Assembly: GCA_003339415.1 (NCBI GenBank)
Contig: PDHQ01000199.1
Span: forward strand, 1 to 64,000
Source: Ophiocordyceps camponoti-saundersi (nom. inval.)
Lineage: Eukaryota > Ascomycota > Sordariomycetes > Hypocreales > Ophiocordycipitaceae
Length of the DNA stretch: 64,000 bases
Reading direction: 5' to 3'
The notes under the pieces were generated by a model, which saw nothing but the letters and a program-made list of their open reading frames with translations, did no database searches and was not told the origin of the DNA. The position numbers and the translations under genes were made by a program. Shown here piece by piece: positions 48,180 to 61,099 of this stretch; positions within the stretch are counted from its first letter, which is position 1; each line of letters starts with the position of its first letter.

Positions 48180-50430
48180 ATTCTATATTTTATTAACTTA
48201 TAAATTTTTAGCTATTAAAATAAGAAGTTAAACTTAAAACGTTTTTACTAATAACTTTATAAATATAAATCTTTAGCTTAGAAAAAAGCTTTACTATATT
48301 TATAATATAACTTTAGCTATATATTATTTCCTTTACTTTTAAACTTATTAAGGTAATTAAAGGAAAAATTATAGCTAAGAAAGAAAAAGCTTATATTTTT
48401 AATACTTATAAAGAAATAAAGAAACTTTATCTTTTTAAAGGTAAATTTCCTCCTTTACTATATAAAGAAATAAAGCTTATTAAAAAGTATTTACTATATT
48501 AAGATAATCCCTAAGGAACTAAGTTACCTATTATAATTAAATATTTCTTAACTAATCTAAACGCGGTTATAAACCGTAATTAATTATTTAAATAAGTAAA
48601 CTAACTAAAATATATATTTAATAATATCCCTTATTTACTTAAAATTCCCTTAGAAAACTAGCTAGCTTTTATTTAAAAGTATTTTTAAACTATAAGTAAT
48701 ATTAAAAGTAAAAGTAAGTAAATTACTTTATAAGAGGAAAAAGGTAAGAATACCGAGCTCCTTTTTTAAGAAAAAAATAAAGAAAATACTAAAGTCCCCT
48801 TTTAGGAGAAAGGTAAGGAAAAGGCCGAGTCCTTTTTATTAGATAAAGGTAAGAAAACCTTTATATTATAAAAATCCTCTCCGAAAAGAGAACTATCCGC
48901 CTTAAAGAAGAATATTTTAGGGAAGTAGTATTTTCTAAATCCTCCTATATTATTATTTAATTTAAAAAAACCTTAATTACCTTTTATAAAAGAGGAAAAG
49001 CTAGCGCGGATAATTAATAATATTCTTTATTTTTCTTGTATCTATTATTAAAATTTAAATTTAAAGCTAAATAATAATTTATAAGTATATAATTAATTAA
49101 ATTTATAAAAATTATCTAAATAATAAGTTTAGCTATAAGCTAAAAATATTAAATAGTTTAAGCTAGCTAGTGCTTTTAATATTCCCTTTAATTAGATTAA
49201 GGAAACTAATTAAATTATTATTTACCGAAATATTAACTAATTTATAAATATTTTAAAATAAGTTATAGCTTAAAGTAAGGATTATATAAATAAACTTATA
49301 TAACTTATTCCCTTTTTTCTTTAAAGATATATTATAAAATTATATTTTAAAAACTTAGATTTATAAAAAATAAATTAAAACTTACTTTTCCTAAACTTAG
49401 GATTTAAAAATAAGTAAAAGCTTTATAGAAAAGGTTTATTATTTAACTTAATATTACCGCTTTTATTATATAAAAATAAAGCTTTATATTTTAAGAAATA
49501 CTCGCTAAGAAAGATTTTAAGTTATAAGTATTAAAAATAAAAAAAATAGCTAAAGTAGCTCTTTATCTTAAATAATCTATATTAATAATTATCTTTTTCT
49601 AACTTAATATCTTTCTTTAAGAAACTTTCTAATAGTTAATTAATAAAGATACCTTAGATAATTAGGTATATAAATATAAATAACTTATTTTAAACTTTTA
49701 AACTAAGCTAATTAGAGGACCTTAGGGTATTTTCTAAGATAATACTATTTAATACGTAGCTTTAAGTAAGTTACCTTAATAAGAATATAGGGTAAGTACT
49801 CTTAAGGAGAAATCCCCGCAAAATCCGGACTGCTAACTAGAATATAAACTAAATAACTCCTCTAAGAAGTTAATAGATAATACCCGGAAACTTTTTAATA
49901 AAAACGTTAAGTTTAAAATAAATATAAAGTAGCTTTTTTTTAAGAAAAATAGAAAAGGCTTAAAAGGTAATCTTATTCTTATTAACTTTATTTATAAACT
50001 TATAGATTAAAACCTTAATATAAATAAAGTTTTTATTATTTTTTCGGAAATATATAATATTATCCTTAGTATTTTAAAATAGCCCTTAAAAAGCGAAAGT
50101 AACTCTATTAAGATATTTAAAGATAAATAAATAGCTAATAATTTATATTATCTTATTTTAGATCCTAAAAAATATAAAATAAAACCTTTTAATATTATTA
50201 GAAACCTCCTTCTTAAAAACCTTCCTATTATTAAAGCTATTTTATAAATAATTAATTTCCTTTTAGAATAAGTTTCCTGTTTTTCCTATATAAAGATTTT
50301 AATATTTAGTAAAAATAATTTTTCTAACACTATAAAAATATATATTAATATTAAAGTAAATAGATCCCTTATTAGGAAAAACTTACTTAATAAGTTTAAT
50401 AATATTAATTATAATCTAATAATATAGGGT
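48180..50430 (+). pseudogene. Unrecognised gag-like ORF remnant
   Basis: From about 48490 to 49320 one plus-strand frame runs about 280 codons with stops only of the TAA/TAG type. It includes three related acidic and lysine-rich segments (near 48735-48760, 48775-48800 and 48810-48840, each with GAGAAAGGTAAG-like or GAAAAAAATAAAGAAAA wording). This suggests a short protein-level repeat. It is followed by a Gln-rich part. There is no zinc knuckle, protease or polymerase motif. Near 49800-49830 a GCAAAATCCGG word keeps CpA. It may be a retroelement gag or a gene captured by one; I cannot name it. Confidence 0.35.
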
Positions 50431-50434
50431 TAAT

Positions 50435-53400
50435 AAATATATTATAAAATAAGTAAGCTTATAATAGCTTTATAACTAAATACCTTATTAAAGTTTTTAT
50501 AATTTTAAATAAAATTTATAAGAAATATAAATAAAAGCGTTTTTTTATAAATAATTAGTTTATATTATAATATAAGGTAAAATAAGCCGCTATTTTATCT
50601 TCCTTACTATTATAAAAATAATAAGGGGTTATAATTATAAGAATATTATAAGTATAAAAAAACTTATTAAAGCTAATTTTATTATTATTAAGCTAAGTAA
50701 GGGCGCTATTAAGGAATTTTAGAAAGCTTTAATAAATTTATAAAGTAATATTAAGTTTTAACTAAGGTAATTTATTAATAAGGTATTTAAAGGATTAGTT
50801 TTATTTCTAAAGCCTTCCTTTTTTAAAGTTTAAGCAAAGCTATTATTTTTCGTAAAATCGGGCCTTTAGAGTTTTAAGAAACTAAGTGCAGATGTTTAAA
50901 ATCTATACTTAAGTAATAAAAGAGGATTAGAGGGATTTAAGGGGGATATAAATAAGGTAAGGCTAACCTTTATATTATCGGTAAAGGTATATAGTAATTC
51001 TTTTAAAAGCGGAGCGTATAAAAGCTTTAAAACCTTTAATATAAAAAGGTTAATAGCTATAAGCAGCGTGGTAAGATAAGTAAATATTAATAAAAAAAAA
51101 GTTTAAAACTTAATATAATAAAAAAAAGTAGCTTAGTATATTTTAAAAATAATATAAAAGTATTTAAACTAAGTTCTAGCTAGCTATTAAAAGATAAGGC
51201 TTTTAAGTTCCCCGCTTAGTAAAGTTAGAGTAGAGTAAATTATAGCGCTAAAAGCGATTAAAAACTTAATAACTTTAGTATAAATTTACCTTACTTAAAA
51301 GAGTAAAAAGCTTTAGGTAAATAATATAAGCTTAGTTAAAGCTAGCTATTAGTAAGTAAGCTTCTTTATAAAGTAATAAAAATAAAGCTTTTATTAAAGT
51401 TTATAATAAATCTAAACTTTAAATATATATACTTTTTATATTAATTAAATAATATTCTTATTAAGGACTAGTAAAGTTATATTAATAAAGCGGTATAATA
51501 GTTTTACTAAGAGTGCGATACTAAAATAAGCTAAAAAGGAGTTATAATTAAAGCTATCGAAGAGAGGAAAAAGAGGGGAGAGAAGCCCCCCTCTTAAGCT
51601 AGCTATATACCCTACGCGATAACTAAGCGCTATCGGGAAGACCTAAATATATCCGCTATAATCCCCCCTATCTAGCTATAATTAGTTATAAACTAATCCC
51701 TTATATAGCCCCCTCCTTAAGCTAGCTAAGGAGGTAGGAGCGTAGGACGGAAAAGTTACATATTACTACGCTAGTAAAATATTTTATATAGTCCCTAGCT
51801 AATAGCCTAATAGCCTTCGTAAAGATAAGGATAAGAGGGCGGAAAAGCTCCCTTATAGCTTAAGAAATTAAACCCCGATTTTTATAATAAAGATTTTAAT
51901 AAGCTTAAAATCGTAGCACCGCTTAAGGTAAGAAAAAATAAACTTATATATTAGTAATAAAAACTTACTTATATAGCTAATATATAAAATTAGATAATAT
52001 TATATTAGTTATAGAAAGCTTAGAGAATACCTTAATTATAGTAAATAGTAAAGCTAGCTATATATTTATCGCTATATACTACTAATATTAGTTTATAAGC
52101 TAAGGCGTAATATAATTATAGTATATACTTACTAATAAATTTACGCGCCTAAGCTACGCGTAAACTATCCTTATATAAAGTAATATAATAAAGCTAGAAA
52201 TTACTTAAGCTATAATATTTAGCGTATACTTATTCCTTTTTACTTATTATCGCCTTAATTAAAATACTCCGGATTTACCTTTAATAGCCCCGCTTTACTT
52301 ATAAAAAGCCCTAACCTTAATATCCTTATTTACTTATAAAGCTTTAAATAGTTACGCTTAAAATAACTAACTTAGTTATACTAATAGTAATATTAGCGCT
52401 TAATAATATTAAAATAAGATTATATAAATAAGATATTTATTAAGTTAGTAAAAAAGGGGGGCGGTAAATTAATATACGCGTTAGGAATATTCTTAGAACT
52501 AAATATTTTATTAAAACCCCGGAGAAGGCTAGTAAAAGCTATATACGTTATAAGCTAGTTCTTATAATCTAAACGCTTTTATAACTCCTTATATAGCTTA
52601 GATAAGAGTAAAATAATCTTATCGTAGTTAAATTAATATAATAGCCCGGCTTTAAAAAGGGAAAACTCTTACTTTCTAATATATTTTTTAAGGGCCTCTA
52701 ATAGCTCCTAATATATCCTAATTAGGGAAAAACCTATATAGCGCTCCTTATAACTTTCCCCGAAAAGCTTAAAGATATACGCTAAAAAAGCTTTAAGCTA
52801 AAAAGAAAAATTTATAGCTATAATAACGTATAGAAAAAATATCTACTAAAAAGTGCTAAGATAAGAAAAAATATAATAAAATTAGGACTTAGGCTCCCTA
52901 ATTACGGCTCTATTAATAATAAATTTAGTATATATAGTAGCTAGCTAAGAATCTAAGCTAGAATAAGCTAAGAGTAGCTTTAATATAAGTAAAATTTAAT
53001 AGCGTTTTATACTAAAATCTTACTCTTATATTTAGTTAGCGGTAAGAGGAGCTTTAATTAATATAATAGTCTTACTAAGAGTATAATATTAAAGTAAGCT
53101 AAAAAGGAGTTATAATTAAAGCTATCGAAAAGAGGAAAGAGAGGGGAGAGAAGCCCCCCTCCTAAGCTAGCTATATACCCCGCGCGATAACTAAGCGCTA
53201 TCGGGAAGACCTAAATATATCCGCTATAATCCCCCCTATCTAGCTACGATTAGTTATAAACTAATTCCTTATAAGCGGGCTTTTATAAAATAAAAAAGCT
53301 TATTTTTAAATAGCTAAAAAGTTATTTTATACTTTACTACTTAATTTTAATAAATACTTTAAGCTTATTTAAGCTAATAATAAACTTAAATAAGAGTATA

Positions 53401-55600
53401 CCTAGTATTAAAAATATTAATATTATTTATAAATTTAATAATAAATATACTAGTTACTTATTTTATACGCTTATAAAAAGATAAGATATATAAAATAAAT
53501 AATATTAAAAAGAGCGAGGAGCCTTAAGAGACTTTAGTAAAAATAAGGAAAGGGTTTAATAGTTTATTATTAATTTTTAAATAAAAAGTATAATTAAAAA
53601 AGTAAAAGTAAAGGAAAGTAATAATTTATCTAAAAAAGCTAAAAAAGTTAAAGATTTTTATTAGCTTAGAGTATAAAATATAGTTAAAAGCGCTTATTAT
53701 ATTAAATATTAAAAGGGAAATAAAGCTTTAAAAGCTCTAAGTAATATAAATAAACTTTATTAAAAAAAATAAAAAGCTATTAGTAAACTTATTAAGCTAG
53801 TTTCTTATTTAACCTTATAATAAAACCCTTATAAACTTTATTATATAAATTATTTTCTTTATAATTATAATCTTAAAAATCTTATTTATAATATTAAAAA
53901 GTAAGATAAAATAATAGCTGCTTAGAGTTTAATAAACTTTTAAGCTTTTACTTACTTTTTAGAAAACTATAATATTAAAAGTTTAATATTAAGTAAGGAA
54001 ATATTTATAAATAATATATTTTTAAAAAAGCTTAGTTAAGATTATAATAAGGGATTATTTATAATTTTTAGAGAGCTAATAAAAATATTATTAAGCTTAG
54101 CAGATTTTTATAATATAATATTTAAAAAAAGAGGAGCGGATTTTATTTTTAATAACTTAAAAGAGAATATTTATTAAAAGGAAAAAGTTAAAGATAAAAA
54201 GGTATAAGGTATTTCTTAAAAGATAGGGAAAAAACTTATAAGCTAAAAGCTTTAATTTTTAAAAAAAATAATTAAAAATTAAAGTTTATATATTATTAAA
54301 AAAAAGAGTATATATAAGATTTAAAAAAGCCTAGCTATAAAGTTTTACTTATTAAGCTATAAATTATATAATATTAAAGTTATTATTTATAAAAGCGAAA
54401 AATTACCTTTAATTATCTTTTTTTATTTTCCTAATAAATAATTTTTATTATATTATAGCACTTTAATATATTTATTAATAATTAAAATTTAGCTATATTT
54501 ACTAATATTACTTAATATACTTTATATATAAAATTATAAAAATAACTTTTAAAGTTTATTATAAATATAAATAAGGATTATATTATTAAAGTAATTTTAA
54601 AACTATTAAGCTAGCTATAATATTTAATTATTTATATAGTTATTATATTAACTTTTTAATATTTATTATAAACTTTACTTAAATAGCGGAAAATAGAAAA
54701 TAATTTTTTATTTTTATATATAAAATATTAAAGTTAGAATATTTCTAATATAATATTAAAGTAAAGTTTAAAAAGGGAGAGATAATAAAAAATATAAATT
54801 AAAAAATATAATTAAAGCTGAAAAGATTAAAGTCTAAGCTAAGGTATATAAGGAAATAATTAAATATATTTTAAATTAAGTTAATAATATTAATCCTCCG
54901 CTTATATATTTTCTTAGTAATTTTATAAAAAGGAGTAAAAAGTTTAAAATAAAGTTAGTAAAAAGCGGAGAGAAGCTTTATAAAATAAAAGAAGTTATAA
55001 TTATAAAAGTTTTAAAAAGGGTAATAAGCGTTAAAATCGCTAAAAATAACTAATAAAGCAGAAGTAAAGGTAAAGTATAGGGAGGGAAGAGGAGGTAATA
55101 AGTATAAGAGAGGTTTAGTATATATTCTAAATAATAAAAAGTAAATAATAAATATTTAAGGTTTATTATAAAAAGATATTTTAGTAAGGTTAAGCCTTAT
55201 AATAAGGTTTTAGTTATTAATTTTATATTATTTATATATATAAAGAAGAGCTTTATTTTTACTTTAAATAAAGCGGTAAAAAGCGAGTTTTGAAAGCGAA
55301 AAGTAATTATATATATTAAGCTAGAATTCTTATATAATAATAATATTATAGCTTTCTTTATTAAAAAAAGTAAGCTAAATAAAATAATTTATTTTTTATA
55401 TATTTTATAATAAAGTTATAATTTTTATAAAAACTAAATATTAAGAATAATTATTTATACTTATTTTAATTATATAAAGTTTATTATTATAAACTTTATT
55501 TAGAATTATTATAAAGCTAGTTATAAGCTATAAAGTTTATTATATAGCTTATAGCTTTTATAAATATAATTAAGTTAAGAGCTTTTTAAGGAGACTTAAA
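50435..55600 (-). pseudogene. LINE ORF2, inverted copy
   Basis: Endonuclease-reverse transcriptase of the second LINE family, read on the minus strand from about 55600 down to 50435 once element D is removed. The sequence is collinear with 33015-36420. The fingers/palm segments of the reverse transcriptase are at about 54100-53300 and the segment after the thumb is at 51488-50435. Catalytic aspartates read as asparagine (53422-53427). Near 50890 a GTGCAGATG keeps three CpA/TpG in a row, unusual for this copy. Confidence 0.8.
51494..53273 (-). mobile_element. Miniature LTR retroelement, copy D (1780 bp), inside the inverted LINE
   Basis: Full-length copy in opposite orientation to A and C. 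LTRs of 212 bp lie at 51494-51705 and 53062-53273. The exact 5 bp duplication AGCGG flanks it (51489-51493 and 53274-53278), and removing it restores LINE collinearity. Both LTRs keep many CG and GC words (for example CGCGATAACTAAGCGC), so this copy is among the least RIP-mutated sequences in the window. Confidence 0.93.
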
Positions 55601-57185
55601 TAAGTAATATATTATAAAAGGAATATTAAAGCGTATTTTTAGGGAATTTATAATATACTTGCTTTTTTAAAAAAATTATAATAAAGTTTTTACTATTTTT
55701 ATAAAATTACCGCTAAATAAAAGCTAGAAGTTAAGCGGATTATAATAATTAAAAAAAGTAAAACTTATTAAGGAAGCTAAACTTAATATAGTTTTATTAT
55801 TTTTAAGATTTTAAGTAATCTTTTAACTATATAAAGTATATACCTTTATATAAAATATAATAATAAGGTTTTTCTATTTTTTATATAAAGTAATTTTCTT
55901 TTTTATTATTATATAAAATAGCTATATAATATTTATATTAAGGGGGCTTCTAATAATACTTAATAATATATTTAAATTAAAAATATTTATAATATTACTT
56001 TAAGTATATAAAATTCTTATAAAATTTATAATAAATTATTTTTATATTTATAATTACTTTATTTAAATAAAGCTTTTTTATATTCTTTATAATATTTAAG
56101 CTTATAATAAAATAAGTTTATAAGGTTTTTTTAATAATAATATATTAAAGTTAAAGTATTTTTATTTAAATTATATTAACTTTATTTACTTTTTTTAATA
56201 ATATTAAATAATATATTATAATTATAATTAGCTATTAAGGTTTAAATATCCTTAATAATAATAATATAAGTTTAGTATATATACTTAGCTTTTATTTTAA
56301 AAGCTTAAGCTATTTATTTATTCCTTAAAATAAAATCTTTATATTTTAAGTTAAGTATAATAATAAAATCTTTACTAGCAAATAAATATATAATAATTAT
56401 TATAAAATAGCTTATAGCTTTATTAATTTTTAGATAACTTTTTAGGAAATAAGCGCTAAAACTTTATTAATTATTAAAATATTCTTTACTAATATAAATA
56501 CTTTTTTTTATTCTTACTAAAATTAAGCGTATAAGGGGCGCTATAAAGTAAGCGGAGTTTAAAGTAGAGTTCGCAATTACGCTAGCCTAAGTTAAAGCTT
56601 TAAAAGTAAAGTTTAACTTATTACTTATTATTTTATAAAAAGCGGCTTTAACTAACTTTTAAATAATATAAAAGATAATAATAAGTAAGCTAAATAAGTT
56701 CTTAGAAGCTTATTAGCGTTATTAAAGCTTAGTAAACGCTATATTAAGGATACCTTATATAGGGGGAAAATCTTATATAAAAATTACCTTAATAAGTTAT
56801 TTATATATAAATTTTAAAATAAGATTTATTAGAGTTTAAAAAGTATTAATAAATAAGTTATTAAAGTTAGTAATAAGATTATATTAACTTTTACTTATAT
56901 ACGGATATTATTAAAATTAGTTAAGCTTTTAAGTTTTATTATTAAGTACTATTAGTATTAATAATAAATTAAGAGGCGGACCGCCTTATAATTTTATATT
57001 TAAAGTTATTCTCTTAATAAAGTTAAATTTTAAAAGGTAAAAAGTACTAAGTTTTTATAATATTATAATATTAGGTATAAATAAAAACCTTAATTATTTA
57101 AAGTTATAAAAAGTTATTAATTTTCTTATTAATATTAGTTATAATACCTTTATTTAACTTTTTTAAATAAAAGCTTAAGGAATAT
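55600..57185 (-). pseudogene. LINE ORF1, inverted copy
   Basis: Gag-like ORF of the second LINE family, collinear with 29300-30861. The CCHC knuckles, with Cys/His turned to Tyr, lie at about 56005-55920; the plus strand there reads TAAGGGGGCTTCTAATAAT. The proline-coding stretch of the plus copy is lost here (near 56540). Both copies share the GGCGG...CCGCC block (56970-56985 against 29470-29490). Confidence 0.7.
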
Positions 57186-57189
57186 ATTT

Positions 57190-58715
57190 AAAATAATTTA
57201 CTTTTATATAATTAGCTACCTCCTAATTAATACTTTATAGCACTTAATTAATATCGCGCTATAATTAGCTAATAGTAAATTAAATTTTATTTAACTTTAT
57301 ATAAACTTTTAACCTAAACTTTTTTAAATAAAGGTTTAGCTTTAAGTAAGTAATAATAATAGTAATTATCTTTATTAATAGCTTTATTACCGCTGCTACT
57401 ACCGCTATTACTATTATCGCCGCCTCCGCTATAAACTCTACTATTACCGCCTCCGCTATTACCGCCTCCGCTGTTACCGCCTCCGCTATTATTATTTTTA
57501 TTATCTCCGCCCCCGGCTCTAATTTCGTTATTATTATTACTTTTATCTCTAATCTAATAGTTAAATTAGCTATAATTATCGCTATCTCTGCTATTATCGC
57601 CGCTTTTACTACTTTACCCCTTACTCTGCTAGCTCTAATAATTATCTATTTATTTATAATAAGTATACTTAAATATAATAAGATTAATATATAAGTTTTC
57701 TAAAAAGAAAAATTAGCAGCTATAATAAGAGAAAAGGTATTAAAAATAGCTATTAAAATAATCGCCTTAGCTAAGGCGCTAGCTTAAGCTATTATTATTA
57801 TTATAATAAGGCGAAGCTTTAATACTTTACTCCGCCCTTAAGTATAATATAAGTTAGCTTAAATTTATTTTTACTTATAGTTATTAGCTTAACTTTTCTC
57901 TGCTTTATATTTTATTTTATACTTTATTTTATATTTACTTATAAGCTATTTAGTTCCCCCCCTCTATTAATATATTTAGCTATTTTTATAGCTATTATAT
58001 ATAACTTATTTAAATAAATTTATAGCTTAGTTAGCTTTTAAGCTTTAGCCCCGCCTCTAACTTTACTTTTAGCTTTGCTTACCTTTTAGTATTTATATTA
58101 AGCTTTTATATAATTATTATAATTAGCTAATTAAGGGCCTATATACTTTATTAGCTTTATATATAGTTATATAATATAATATTATTTACCTTATTATTTC
58201 TAATATAAGATTTTATAATTAGCTAGTTAAGCTATATATATAATATAAAAAAGGTTATAAGGCTTTTTATAAGTAATCTTAAGTATTATAACATTATTAT
58301 TTTATTAGTATATAGCTATATAACTTTTATTACTTTCTCTTTATCTTAAAAATTAAAAAGAAAAGTTAAAAAAAGGGGTTAAAAATATATTTTTTTTAAA
58401 AATAATAAAAAGAAAAAAAAAGGAGGTAAAAGAGAAAAAAATATAGCCCCCCCCTTTAATTACTAATAAATAATAAAGCGGCTACCTTGCTATTTTACTT
58501 TACCCCCTCTTAGACTTTCCTTCCTTTACTTTACCTTATACCGCCTCGCCTTATACCGCCTTATACCGCCTTAGAGTACCCTATACCGCCCTACGCTACG
58601 CTATACCGCCCCGCTCCTTTTTCCGCCTTATATTTTATAAACTTTCCTTTCTCCGTACTCCCCTTTTTACTCTATTTTCTTATATTATCTAAGATTACCC
58701 CTAAGTAATAGGCTT
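57190..58715 (-). repeat. Dispersed repeat H, copy 2
   Basis: Direct copy of 37041-38567. It has a longer run of CCGCCTCCGCTATTA-like units (57410-57495), which encode Ser-Gly-Gly-Gly-Asn repeats on the minus strand. Near 58545-58615 there are five TATACCGCC words. A surviving CTGTT and several CTGC/CTGCT occur inside the GC-rich repeat. The left end lies within a few bases of the 5' end of the inverted LINE. Confidence 0.75.
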
Positions 58716-58739
58716 ATTATATTATATTACCGCTAGCTA

Positions 58740-61000
58740 TTATTATACTTTTATATAAGTATATAGTAAGCTTTTCTTTTTATAATTAAGGGGTTTTACT
58801 TTATTTTAAGGGATTTTTCTTACTTAATATATTATAGAAGCTTTAGATATTATAAAGGCCCCTAGTATATAAATAATAATAATAATAAATAAAAGCTTAA
58901 GCGTTTCCTAAATTAATTTTTTCTTAAAGCTTAAAGAGTGCTTTCTAGTTTTTAAGGCTATTTTCTTTTATAGTTATTTCTTTATTATTTTTAGAAGAAT
59001 TTCCTTCTTTTAATTCTTTTAAAAGCTTAGCGTATTTATCGTAAATAAAGTTATATTTATTATTAATATTATAATAATAGCTATTTTAGATTAGCTTTTT
59101 TAATTTAATTATTATATCCTTAACTTAATTAATATTTAAAAAGAGGTTTACTTAAGTTAGCTTCTTTTTAGCTATTATATTTTTAGTTTTAATAAGGTAT
59201 TCCTAATTTAAAAATTCTTAAAATAAAAAGTATATTTAGTTTTTAAAAAAAATACTATTTACTATTACTAAAATTTTAATATAGTTATTATCTTTTAGAA
59301 AATAATTATTATTTTCCTTTTCCTTCTAGTAAAAAATATAAATTTAATTATAGTAAAAAAACTAGTAATAATTTTTATAAGCTTTTTTTATTTTTCGATA
59401 ATTCCTTTATATTCTAAAAGTTTCTTATAAAGAGGAATTAAGCCTTTTTCTAAGTCCTTTTTCTAATCTTTATAAAAGTAAGAATTTATAAGTATAAGAG
59501 CTATTTTCTTAGTATAAATAATATTGTTTTTAGTATCTATAAGGGGTATTTTATTACCTTTACTTAGTATTAATTTCTTTACTTCTTCTAGAAATATTTT
59601 TCTTTATTCCTTTTCGATTTTATTAATTTATTCCTTTTTAGGTTTTTCTTTAATGTTTTCTATAAAATCGCTAGTTATAAGGCTAGAAGGTTTATTATAA
59701 TCTTAGATAGGTTCTTTAAAGGCTTTAAAGTCTCTTACTAAGTTTTATTTATTAGAAAAAATAGCGTTAAGTTTAATAAACTTATTATTTTTATAAGAGC
59801 TTAAAGGACTGCTTTCTAAGCTATAAGGGTCTAGTTTCTAAGTTAAATCCAGGCTAGAAAATCAGGTATTAGTTATTTCTTATAATATCTTAGCTACTTT
59901 TTTAGCTGTTTTCTTTATTACTTTCCTAATAATCTTTTTATCCTTTTTTTATTACTTTCTTTAGCTTTTAATAGTTTTTTTCTTAGGAAAAATAATATTA
60001 AAACTAACTAAATTTTTATTTTTCCTTCTTTTTAAAGTTCTAAGTATTTTTAAAGTAATTTTTAGTAATATATCTTTCTTTTTTATAAATAATAGGCTTT
60101 ATAGAGACTATATTTAGACTTATAAGGTCGCTTTTATTAGTAAAAGTTTTCTTTTTTCCTTTCTTACTTATAAAGGAATTATATCCCTTATTATTTTTCT
60201 TTTATTATCTCTTTTTATATTATATTTTATCGATTTTAATAGTTAAACTTATATAAGAGGCTAAATTTTTAAGTTTATTATATTTAAAGATTTCGTCCTT
60301 TACCTCCTTTTTTAGCCCTTAGTAAAAGATAGCTATAAAGGCTTTATCTTCCTAATCTAACTTACTTATAAGCTATCTAAATTTACTAATATAAGTAGCT
60401 ATAAAGCCGGTTTAATAAAGGTTTTTAAGCTTTTATTAGGTAGCCTTAGCTTTATCTTATCTTCTAAATATATTTCTAAGTCCTAATTTAAAGGAATTGA
60501 AGCTTTAAAAAGCTATTATAGCGTTATTAGACTTATCTTTTTAAAAACTTAAATAGCTTTATATAATAAGTTTAAACTAGTTTAAAGCTAATTTTTCTAA
60601 ATAAGTAAAAGCGTATAATACCTTTATTTTATTAGTAGGAAAGACTAATTTATAAAGGGTAAAGTAAGCTTTTAAATTTATAATAAAAGCTTATAATTTA
60701 CTATCTTTATTATTAAATTTCTTTAGCTTTAATACCTTAGTAATTTCTAAAAGCTTATTAGTTTCCTATATCTTAGAATAATTAATCGTTTAACTAATAA
60801 GCTATACTAAGGTTACTATAAGTTATTATATAAGCGTTAAGGATATTATAGTCCTTAATATAGCTAATTATTAAGGTTATTCTTAATAAGTTAATATTTT
60901 TTAGATTTTTTTTAAATAGTATAAGGTAGCGCTATTTCTTTTCTTTTATAACTTAGAAAAAGTAAGTCCTTACTACTTTTAGTAGTTTTATAATTATAAG
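58740..61000 (-). pseudogene. Ty3/gypsy gag remnant (minus strand)
   Basis: On the minus strand, from about 60720 to 60160, the reading matches the retrotransposon gag domain of fungal Ty3/gypsy elements. It shows LKAYFTLYKLVF, then KVLYAFTYLEKLALN-stop-F (ALxWF in relatives), LGLRNIFRR, YISKFR, KLD-stop-EDKAFIAIFY-stop-GLK and VKDEI. Stops fall at Q or W positions. Gag forms the virus-like particle. Towards 58740 the reading becomes unclear and no zinc knuckle, protease or polymerase was found, so this is a truncated element. A CAG in AATCAGGTA (59863) and TTGAAG (60498) are among its few surviving CpA/TpG sites. Confidence 0.8.
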
Positions 61001-61099
61001 TTAAAAAAATAATATTTTTATTATTTTTACTTAATCTTAACTTTTATATATTTTATAAACTCTGCGCTTATAGCGACGCGGATATAAACTTTTTATTTT

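Larger units (their letters stand above)
50435..57185 (-). mobile_element. Second type of LINE, minus-strand copy, interrupted by LTR element D
   Basis: The reverse complement is collinear with 29300-36400. ORF1 lies at about 57185-55600, with zinc knuckles at about 56005-55920. The join at 55600 is continuous, without the three-LTR element. ORF2 follows to 50435, interrupted by element D at 51494-53273. The reverse transcriptase catalytic motif (53422-53433, minus) reads FINN for FADD, as in the plus copy. Repeat H2 starts just beyond its 5' end. Confidence 0.88.

Noticed and set aside
47091..51290. A possible LTR retrotransposon with LTRs at 47091-47447 and 50927-51290
   Set aside because: The two similar stretches both match the inside of the second LINE family (reverse complement of about 35540-35900), so they are LINE pieces, not LTRs.
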